This document shows, one piece after another, positions 57,301 through 64,000 of a stretch of 64,000 nucleotides of DNA (positions are counted from its first letter, which is position 1; each line of letters opens with the position of its first letter). Below the pieces are notes generated by a model. The model did no database searches, had not been told where the DNA came from, and worked only from the letters and a program-made list of their open reading frames with translations. This stretch comes from Meandrina meandrites. Taxonomy: Eukaryota; Cnidaria; Anthozoa; Scleractinia; Meandrinidae. Location: positions 21,592,862 to 21,656,861 of the forward strand of contig OY855910.1 in assembly GCA_963693305.1 (NCBI GenBank), given 5' to 3'. A program made the translations under genes and the position numbers.

Positions 57301-60300
57301 ATAAAGTCCCGACTTTACACACGGCGATACCTAGCTTTTTATAAGGGATTTTTAGTACGTGTGCGGCTACCCTAATATTTGTGAGCGATGGTAAAGCTTC
57401 TTTTGTTTTTGCCATCATCTAACTGCTTCGCAACATTCGTGATGGAGTGATAATTCAATTACTTAAATTCAGAAAAGCGTGTATATTTCATCGTGGGAAG
57501 AAGACATTTTGTCTGGCTTCAAGAAGATGATAAAGAAATATTTTTTAATTTTTTTCCCTAGAAATGGCTTCACTGACAAATGTATCCTTATAGTTTGTAG
57601 AATATTTTTGGTTTCTTGGCGTTTAGTAGAAACATGAATGCCACTTTGATGTCTGAAAATCGTCTGACGACCTCCATTGACAAAAAACTAATTTCCTTCA
57701 TGGAATTGACAAATGAGCAACAAGTCGGGTAAGCACCGTGTTTACAACAGCTGTCACTCACAACGCGAATGTAAGTAATTTACAGTATTTACTTTACCTA
57801 AAAAATGGAATATATCAAAGTTCACATTCGTCCCTGATCGGGTTCCATACCTAGATGTAAAAGACTGTGACAATTTTCTTTGTTTTAGAGTTCTTGTTTT
57901 CCTACTCTGTATTGTTTCGAAGTTCTTTGTTCTTTGCTTTGCGTCACTGGTGAGTTTCACAGGTTTTTAGACAGTTTTTTTTTTTTTGCAATTCCAAAGT
58001 GGAATGTCCACACTGCAAATTTCGCCGCTCTGTTTCGTTACTTTAATTGGTTACGTTTTCCATCTAACGGAGGGCAGTGGGTAGTCAGTAACGTTGAGAA
58101 GGCTTGCTGATTTTCGACTGTGGTTCACTCTGAGCTGACTCGAGATCCGTGGAGGTGTCAAAACAGATAACAGGAATGCGGTGTCAATTCCTCTCTTTAG
58201 CTGCAAGGAAAACGTTAGTGGGTACACTGTATTTCCGTTCAAGGCGACATGCACGAGGCTTTTAACAGAGGTACACTTTATTATTAACATAGATGCGAGT
58301 GTTTTACTAGAAAATAGAACACTGATAAAATTTATACGAAATTACATCCGGAACCGTAGTGGCGTATTTTCCATATCCTAACTGGTGAGGATATCAATGA
58401 CGTCATTTCGCGCCATTGTACTGCTGCCAAACGTTGTCAAACGCCGAGGGTCAAAGATATGAATTTTATGTTCTACTGGGAAAAACAACATCTCACGAGT
58501 GAGATATTGTTTTTGCCATGAGAACGTAAAATTCATATCTTAGCCAACGTGTAATGTTCTTTTTGTTATATAGACAAACACCAGAGAAGCGAGTCAAAAG
58601 CACAAACCTTTAATACGTAAACTCTTGCAACTCGGTGGCTGGAATTTCTTAAATATCTCGCCCTTGGTCTACTTTGCAAGAAACAGTCCTTGAATTGTTT
58701 TAAGTCGTGAAGTTTCCTTCTTCATGTTTGTACCTTAGTGAACAATTTTATGTCAGCTTCAGTGAACCTAATTTTTCTATCGATCGCCATCTTTCAACCG
58801 TTAACATCCTCTGTCTATTACCGTAAACACCCGCAGATAAGCCGCACCCGCAGATAAGCCGCACCCTGAATTTAGCAACTTAAATTTTGGAAAAAAAAGT
58901 TTTTTTCTAAAGAGTCTTCAGAAGTCTTCTTCATCGAATGTAACTCACTATGGCAATGAAACGGAATTGAACATCAAAGTCTTACCCACAATTTTAGCGT
59001 TTTAATATAATGAGCATCATTTCCTTTAACTTTGACATATGATTGATCTTTTTCTGGTACTTGTTGACAGGTATTTCTTCATTCAACACTTTTTTCCACA
59101 GATTTTTGCGAACAAGAAAGCTAGTTTTCGTTTGTCGAACGTTCGTAGCTTAGTAACCAGGCATTAGATCGAACATGCTGATGCTGGGACTAGGCCGAGA
59201 ACGATGTTTGTTTACTCAGGTTTCAAGATGGAGGGAGATTCTGCTGTTCGTGACTGTCCTAACGCACAAATAAATAGATTTGAGAGTCAACTGTTGGAGA
59301 TAAACTTGTTGCACAAAGGGAGTTTTGTAATCAATTTGTCATCGAAGTGCTAAACGGCAAAGTTCGACCACACAAATCCTCGAGAATAACGTGCAATTTT
59401 CTCGCTCATGGAGGCCAGGCCGATCGATTGCTGTTGAAGTTTATTACAGGCCACCGTCGACACTGCAAACAGCTTTGTGGGGGAATGGAAATTTTGTGCT
59501 GTGTGACGTTTTCCTGTTCTAGAAAAGCGGCCATAAACCGTTTAAAGGATCTGCTAATGAAGGCTTCTGTAAAAGTGTCAATTCACTGAAATGTACGGCA
59601 CCTTTTTGAAATGTTCCCGCAGATAAGCCGCACCCCTGGTTTTGAGCGACGATTTTTGGAAAAAAGGTGCGGCTTCTCTGCAGGTGTTTACGGTAATTGG
59701 TTGGTCTGTTTTCATACCGATGACTAAGAAATAACAAAAAGGACTATTTCCATGAAATTCCATTAACCTTGCTATCATGGCTGATGTCTGCATTTCCGTA
59801 CATAAATTTCTTATCTACAAAATCTATTCATTCCACCACCTTGTAAATACAACCAACTGTTTTTGTTGTCCCCAACTGTTGTTTTTTGTTTTGTGGTTTA
59901 TTTTTTCTTCTGCTTTTTTCTGTTTTTTTTTTCCTATTGGGCTAAAGAAAGTGATGTATCAGAAAAACAGAGTGTGGAAGCAGAAGAGATAGATATCGCT
60001 TAGATATCGCTTCCCCTTGATTTTAAAATTGACAAATGAATCCAGGGCATGAGTCGAAGAAAAAGAGCGTGCCGTTACCAGTCGCTATCCTATGGGGTTT
60101 ATGTCATTATTATATTGTTACCGGTGTAAAAAAAAATATATTATTCCGCCGGAACCTGCTGTCCTTGCCAGCCAAGTGGGAAGGCATAGTCGCTAAATCA
60201 CACCGATTAAAACATCATTGCATTGGTTGCAAGTTACAATAGAAAATATTTTTGTTGCGCGCTTAAATGAGCTTCAACTAATAGAGGATACTACATGGTT

Positions 60301-63300
60301 GCACGGAGATATGAAATTTATCTTCGAGTGTTCAACTGTGAGATATCGAGTTGAACACGAGAAGAGAAATTTCATATCTCCAAGCAACCATGTATTATTC
60401 TGTTTATTTTATTAACCTGCTAATAACACTAATAACGAGGGTTTTTTTACGATTTTCCGAAGATTTCCGATTATTTTCCGAAGATTTCCAATTATTTTCA
60501 AAACGTTGTCCGGTGGTCATGCGAATGTTTCCTAACATTTTCCGAACTTTTCCGAAGATTGCTGAGGACGGTCCAAAGATGTTTTGACTTAATATTGATT
60601 TATTTTGGCTCATTCACCATTGAAACATGGCAAATTCTCGTCAGCAAACAGGACGAAATCGATATCTTCGCACCTGAAATCACTGGTGATCCTTGCAATC
60701 TGATTGACTCTCAGTAGTGCGATTTATTCACGAATCGCTCCAATTTTTTGTTCGAGCATGAACTGAGGTATAAAACGTGGACATCGGACTGCGGATCGGA
60801 CTATGTATCTGACTATGTATGTAATACGGTCTGGGGTATAAAATACGGGTATGATATTAAAATGCGTACAGATTGCGAATTAACGCAAACCGAGTATAAA
60901 AGGATAACCAAGGCAGTTAAAATTCCGATGTAACTCGGCAAAGTAAGCTTGTCTTTCAGTCAAAACAGCCGAAAGCTTCCTCCCAAGGGTGAGGAACAGG
61001 CAAATTGATTTTTTTTTTCCTCGCTTCAAATTTCCATTTCTGAAGCGAATATTTCAATGCTGCTCCACAGATCAGTCTAGGATTCCCTGAGCCACTTCAC
61101 GCTGCTTTATGCGTGCTTGTTAGTGACTGCCTGATGTTGATTTCATCATGTCTGGCTCGCGCGATAGGCACGTGAGAATTTGAAAGACATCGTGCATTGA
61201 AACACATTGCATAAAAATAAATTAAAAAATAAAGAAAAAAAACAGGTGAAAAACATTTTTCTGCACAGTCCTCATTCCAGTCTGTGTTTTGTACTGACCG
61301 ATCCAATCCAACTTATTTAACTTGATAGTTTGTTACCCTAGGCTTCATTTCCAGCCGTTTTGTAAGCCTGCATTCCTTGGGAGGAGAATGACACACCGGA
61401 CTCCAAGAATGGATCAAGATCGAGCCAATCGTTACCCGGATTCCAGGTGTTTTCCGCAAGTCCATTCCATGCCAGGTTACTAAGCACTATGACTTTATGT
61501 CAGAATTTACCAAGCAAACATCATTCGCCTCTGCAACTTAGTTCCATGGCCTTGTCTGACGAATAAACGAACCATAACTAAGCCTCGAGACGACAGAAGT
61601 CAGTGGGAATAGCCAAACATTTAACAAACTTATGAACATGACATCAGCCGTGCCAGTTTATTTCGTGCCTACCGTGCCGACTTTCTAGCGAGCTTATACA
61701 AGACCCATACAGCCCATTTATGGATGTTTGAAAGCTTTTTAGGAATCAAGATCAAGTATTCAGGGATAAAAGAAAGCAATCTTCTAATCAACGGGAAACA
61801 TTTTGCTTTGGCTTGATGTCCTTTGATGGCCACGCTGAAAGCTTCGTGTTCAACTGTTGTCACGCAATCTCCAGCATAATCCTAATAGCCGTACTTTTTC
61901 AGCATTTCTGTCTCTCGCTCAAAATGAATATGTTTACGGGGTAAACAAAAATGGCAAGCCAGGAAAAAAAGTTTTTGATTGTTTACAGCTGTTAGGTGAC
62001 GTTCACATGGCCAAATCCGGATCAACCGATCGAGAGTAGGAGGATTTGCTTGGGTAAATGAAAGTCGTCGAAGTGGTAAAACAGTGAACCGTTAAAAGAA
62101 TTCAAATTCGCTGGCCCAATTTTAACACTGGCATAAAACATTCTCCTATATGTGGTGGGTAACTTGCAATTAGTTTGATATTTGTATCTTCCTGGACCCT
62201 CGAGAAACAGGAATTTTAAAATGCCAAGTTTTGCGACTTTTGAAAACGTCGCGAATTATGCCTTCTAAGATTGCATGCAGAACTTGAATGATGTATAGTA
62301 AACATTTGTTCTTGTATGCATTTAAACCACCAAAGGATAAGGGTTATGTTGATGTAAAATTAAATCTGTTGCTTGAAAAAGTTCAGAGATACACACTGCC
62401 AAAGTTGGCCCAAAATCACAACTTTTGTCACGCCACTAGGGCAATTTTTTTTTTTGGGGGGGGGGGGGGGGGGTGGTCTGATCTCCGAAACAATGAAGTC
62501 AATCAACAAAAAAATGTTGCCATGGTTACTAGTTGGGTAAGACCTGTATGCAACATAAATATGGTGGAGATCGGCCGACCCCCTTCTTCCGACATTTTTT
62601 TATTTTGCCCGGATTACTCAATCAGAGACTCTTAAGAAGAGAAGACAGACTACTCCTAATGTTCTTTTGAAGTATGCACTGTTCATTTACTTTTGCCAGT
62701 GACGTTAGCAATGATACTATTGACTTGACCTGTGGTGGTTTGAGTGAAGAACCATCAAGAAAAGCGCAATTTAATTGTAACAGCACTTGTTATACAACGG
62801 CACTGAAGTGAAATGGAATGCATGGTACCAACCTGTCTTTCATTTGAAATGTATTCTGTGACTCCAGGGTGCGAATGAATACCAACAGGAATTTTTTATT
62901 GTGGATCAGTTGGGAAAACTGCCGTAGACCTTTCTCCCAGTTTTCTGTGAGGGAACCCTGACCAAAAAAGGAATATTTTTAATAATATTAATTGTGTTGT
63001 AAGCTTCAGTAAGCAAGGCTTCAGTAAGCAAGGGTTCACATTTCCTCACTAGACTAGTTACAATCTTGACAGCAAAATAATTTGTTACCATAATGGCGAC
63101 TTTCTGCCAGTTTACTATTAGAAAATTCTATGTTAACTGTCTGTGAAATGGTGTGGCATTCATTAACAAAACAGACAAGCATAAAAGAGGAGTTTGTATA
63201 ATGTTCCAAATTCATTTGATGCATTTTGTTTACTTGTTTGTTATCTATGCACAATTAAAGCACTCTTACCTTATTTTTGTGAAGCACTGGATGATCATCT

Positions 63301-63843
63301 AACCCAGGAAATAGTACATGCAAAGCATACATTTGAAAATCTAAAAATGGCATTCCAGAAGTAGAAAGGTCACTTGTCAAATCTGTTACATCTGTCTGAA
63401 GTTCGGCAAAGGCTAAAAGAAAATAAGTCAGTAAATAAGACAATGACACATAAATAGGATTTGACAAATGTACAAAAATGTACCACAGCAATGTCTATTT
63501 ATAGTGTGGTTTTGCAACAGTGTCGTGTTAAGTCATACGTTATCAAAGGGACTCCATGGCTAAGATGTGGGTATGCCTTTCTTCTATTTCAATATTCACC
63601 TTCTCTGCATTCGCGTGCAACTTTGGACTCCAAGTTGTTCATCTGCACCTCCAGGCTTCTAAAATGTTTCTTCTGCTTACGACGACTACGGCGACAGAAG
63701 TAATATATAACGATACCTATAATGATAAGTATCGCGACAGCACAGCCCACTCCAATCCAAACTTCAATTGGAACAACTTTACTCTGCACCTCTTTGAAAT
63801 ACTCAAGCTGGCCAAGTTTGAAATCTAAGTTACCTACAACAAC
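36782..63843 (-). CDS. PLXN: Plexin: transmembrane segment plus complete cytoplasmic RasGAP/RBD region (20 exons, 3' part of gene)
   Basis: Semaphorin receptor; the cytoplasmic domain is a split GAP for Rap/Ras-type GTPases with an inserted Rho-binding domain. Minus-strand exons: 63843-63600, 63412-63270, 62957-62833, 55738-55679, 54525-54451, 52284-52218, 49010-48870, 48338-48228, 47843-47798, 47140-47037, 46486-46420, 45311-45199, 43107-43012, 42045-41876, 38760-38658, 38496-38452, 38170-38106, 37556-37481, 37125-37051, 36865-36782 (stop TAG). They total 2010 nt with all phases consistent, giving 669 aa. Motifs: [83 protein letters not shown] and [14 protein letters not shown]. It looks class A-like, with no class-B PDZ tail (C-terminus is TISDD). 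The extracellular sema, PSI and IPT exons lie right of the window. Confidence 0.95.
41090..41140. repeat. (AAT)n microsatellite
   Basis: Interrupted AAT repeat in a plexin intron. Confidence 0.85.
41360..41760 (+). mobile_element. 3' end of a second LINE in a plexin intron
   Basis: The frame from about 41360 to the TAA at 41516-41518 reads [38 protein letters not shown]. This is the same RT C-terminal motif (WNSLP, SVKSFKxKL) as at 2939-3292, but from a different subfamily. The 3' tail ends in a TTCACTTCACTTCACTTCA repeat. Plus strand, antisense to plexin. Confidence 0.65.
46420..48338 (-). CDS. PLXN: Plexin Rho-binding domain exons
   Basis: Exon 48338-48228 reads [37 protein letters not shown]. 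Exon 47843-47798 reads [15 protein letters not shown]. Exon 47140-47037 reads [34 protein letters not shown]. Exon 46486-46420 reads [16 protein letters not shown]. This ubiquitin-like RBD is inserted between the two GAP halves, as in all plexins. The CDTITQxKEKILD motif is diagnostic. Confidence 0.93.
48870..49010 (-). CDS. PLXN: Plexin exon joining GAP segment 1 to the RBD
   Basis: This 47-codon exon reads [20 protein letters not shown] and [20 protein letters not shown], nearly identical in pattern to vertebrate plexins (xCAGEPLFxLFxAIKQQx[19 protein letters not shown]). The usual Glu-Cys before AGEP is Asn-Asp here. Phase 0 on both sides. Confidence 0.95.
49814..50390. repeat. Pair of direct repeats of about 140-160 bp
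   Basis: GACAAATTGCACGCGAATGG onward (49814-49955) recurs as GACAAATTGTACGCGAATGG onward (about 50230-50390), both running through AAAGTACTGCACAAATCACA. The second copy has a 30-bp insertion. Likely a local duplication or the ends of one element. Confidence 0.65.
50668..50704. repeat. Octamer microsatellite (TTACTCAC/TTACTTAC)
   Basis: Alternating ACTTACTTACTCACTTACTT units over about 37 bp in a plexin intron. Confidence 0.8.
50943..51823. mobile_element. 881-bp MITE with CCGGGG-rich inverted ends and TAA duplication
   Basis: The left end TGCACTTATCATTCGCTTCC and the mirrored right end match over about 50 bp, including GACCCCGGGGACACCCCCGG. TAA flanks both sides (50940-50942 and 51824-51826), suggesting a Harbinger-like origin. 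No transposase ORF; apparent ORFs run through the palindromes. Confidence 0.75.
52218..55738 (-). CDS. PLXN: Plexin exons carrying the first catalytic arginine pair
   Basis: Exon 55738-55679 reads [19 protein letters not shown]. Exon 54525-54451 reads [20 protein letters not shown] and LLLR. Exon 52284-52218 reads [20 protein letters not shown]. The two consecutive arginines of LLLRRTE, the primary GAP arginine finger in characterised plexins, are present; the second is split across the intron between the last two exons. Each of the flanking introns carries a different repeat (dispersed repeat copy 2, Harbinger-like MITE, foldback). Confidence 0.93.
52411..53358. mobile_element. 948-bp Harbinger-like MITE with TTA duplication
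   Basis: Twenty-six bp at the left (GGGACCGGTCATTATTTATG and TAGAGG) are exactly mirrored at the right end. TTA flanks both sides (52408-52410, 53359-53361), as expected for PIF/Harbinger. Internal homopolymer G and C runs lie near the left end (52438-52455 and 52524-52538). It lies 127 bp upstream of a plexin exon acceptor. Confidence 0.8.
53405..54260. repeat. Foldback repeat with about 125-bp arms
   Basis: GACGATGTAAAACCAGCATC through GTTTGGAAGGTGATC to TATTTTACAACATTTACTTC (53405-53530) is mirrored at 54130-54260 with modest divergence. The centre holds the 87-bp tandem duplication. Confidence 0.7.
53676..53849. repeat. 87-bp tandem duplication, two copies
   Basis: ATAATCACTGGTATGTCAGC to AAACAATTGGAAGA (53676-53762) is followed by a near-identical copy (53763-53849) with only a few changes, then a partial third start (GCATAATCAC). 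Being 29 codons long, it makes a spurious repeated ORF. Confidence 0.85.
54602..55228. repeat. Dispersed repeat copy 2 (plexin intron)
   Basis: About 90 percent similar by eye to 3427-4352 over the shared parts, same orientation, with identical order of landmarks: TGCATGCAGAAG, GACAACTTCTGTG, GCCCAGGAGTATTTTGCTTT, GGTTCAATTCAGGGAGTAAT and CATCGCTTTTCC. It lacks the internal block of copy 1. Confidence 0.75.
58453..58542. repeat. 90-bp palindromic foldback
   Basis: AAGATATGAATTTTATGTTC and TCTCAC on the left are mirrored by GTGAGATATTGTTTTT and GAACGTAAAATTCATATCTT on the right. Confidence 0.75.
58817..59697. mobile_element. 880-bp DNA transposon with ATTACCGTAAACACC ends
   Basis: ATTACCGTAAACACCCGCAG plus ATAAGCCGCACC at the left is mirrored as GGTGCGGCTT to GGTGTTTACGGTAAT at the right. 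The left end carries a tandem CCGCAGATAAGCCGCACC. No transposase recognised. It is nested in the large inverted-arm element. Confidence 0.75.
60292..60394. repeat. 103-bp palindrome
   Basis: TACATGGTTGCACGGAGATA to GTGTTCAACT is mirrored by AGTTGAACAC to TATCTCCAAGCAACCATGTA. Related in core (GATATGAAATTT) to the foldback at 58453. Confidence 0.8.
62833..63412 (-). CDS. PLXN: Plexin exons: juxtamembrane to first GAP segment
   Basis: Exon 63412-63270 encodes [20 protein letters not shown] then [16 protein letters not shown] and DHPVL. Exon 62957-62833 encodes [27 protein letters not shown] and FQMKD. These are the hallmark N-terminal GAP-segment sequences of plexins. A phase-2 split Arg codon precedes a 7.1-kb intron. 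Confidence 0.94.
63600..63843 (-). CDS. PLXN: Plexin exon with transmembrane helix and juxtamembrane coiled coil
   Basis: This exon begins [15 protein letters not shown], the end of the last extracellular domain. The membrane helix follows, around [20 protein letters not shown], then a strongly basic stop-transfer stretch ([10 protein letters not shown]). The heptad-like segment [18 protein letters not shown] is the conserved plexin juxtamembrane helix. It enters in phase 0 and leaves in phase 1, joining the next exon at the Ala of [12 protein letters not shown]. The preceding exon is outside the window. Confidence 0.95.
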
Positions 63844-64000
63844 CTGTCAAAAAAGAAAAGGTTCTATTGCTTTTTTGTCAGCATCATGGAAAGGATTTGG
63901 TTTGGTCACATAGCATCAATAAAAGGATACTAGAGTAGGTGTAGAGATCTTGCAAGAATAACTTTTTTTTCAGACGTAGTGTCCATCTTTTTGCCAAACA

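Larger units (their letters stand above)
55949..62630. mobile_element. 6.7-kb element with about 1-kb inverted arms filling a plexin intron
   Basis: The left arm starts AGTCTCTGACTGAATAATCC (55949) and the right arm ends with its mirror (62630). Matching blocks, in mirrored order, include GGAAGAAGGGGGTCGGCCGA, CCACCAAAGGATAAGGG, GGCCCAATTTTAACACTGGC, GATTGCGTGACA and TTTCAGCGTGGCCA, then TTATTCGTC and CCATGGAAC. The arms run about 55949-56990 and 61525-62630. TTAA lies near both outer ends. The 4.5-kb centre has no recognisable transposase and carries three smaller elements. Confidence 0.7.

Overview
The window is nuclear DNA from an animal. It is AT-rich and intron-dense, with small conserved exons (45-570 bp) separated by introns up to 8.6 kb full of transposon debris. 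A plexin makes it metazoan. The mix of DIRS/Ngaro-type, Penelope-type, L2/CR1-type and Ty3/gypsy-type retroelements with many Harbinger- and Tigger-like MITEs fits a marine invertebrate, most likely a cnidarian (coral or anemone). That placement is an inference, not a species call.

Three host genes account for the unique coding sequence. (1) 1-15092, minus strand: TRAP1, the mitochondrial Hsp90 chaperone. I could place 13 exons; the last 40-50 residues lie left of the window. (2) 15243-35091, plus strand: phosphoglycerate kinase, complete, 14 exons, 415 aa. One of its introns has a GC-AG boundary. (3) 36782-63843, minus strand: the 3' part of a plexin gene. Its 20 exons give 669 aa covering the transmembrane helix and the entire cytoplasmic RasGAP/RBD region; the ectodomain lies to the right of the window. 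TRAP1 and PGK are head-to-head with only 150 bp between start codons, so they probably share a bidirectional promoter. PGK and plexin are tail-to-tail, with 1.7 kb between stop codons.

The introns form a layered transposon record. PGK intron 2 (15526-24145) holds an apparently intact DIRS/Ngaro-like retrotransposon (gag with SAP and zinc-finger motifs, RT-RNase H, tyrosine recombinase). It also holds a Tigger-like 1.2-kb element with a Harbinger-like MITE nested inside (TAA target duplication), and several copies of a palindromic MITE. PGK intron 6 holds a decayed Ty3/gypsy-like element broken by a 400-bp palindrome. PGK intron 12 and TRAP1 introns 1-2 hold three GIY-YIG fragments, two of them Penelope-like. 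TRAP1 intron 7 and the plexin intron between its fourth and fifth in-window exons carry two copies of one dispersed repeat. The 7.1-kb plexin intron (55739-62832) is almost filled by an element with about 1-kb inverted arms. Other plexin introns carry Harbinger-like MITEs with TTA or TAA duplications, a long foldback repeat and an 87-bp tandem duplication.

The two complete or near-complete host genes connect glycolysis (PGK) with mitochondrial proteostasis (TRAP1). Plexin, a semaphorin receptor, has no functional link to them. Exon boundaries were placed by hand from reading frame, splice consensus and family conservation, so an occasional boundary may be off by a few bases.
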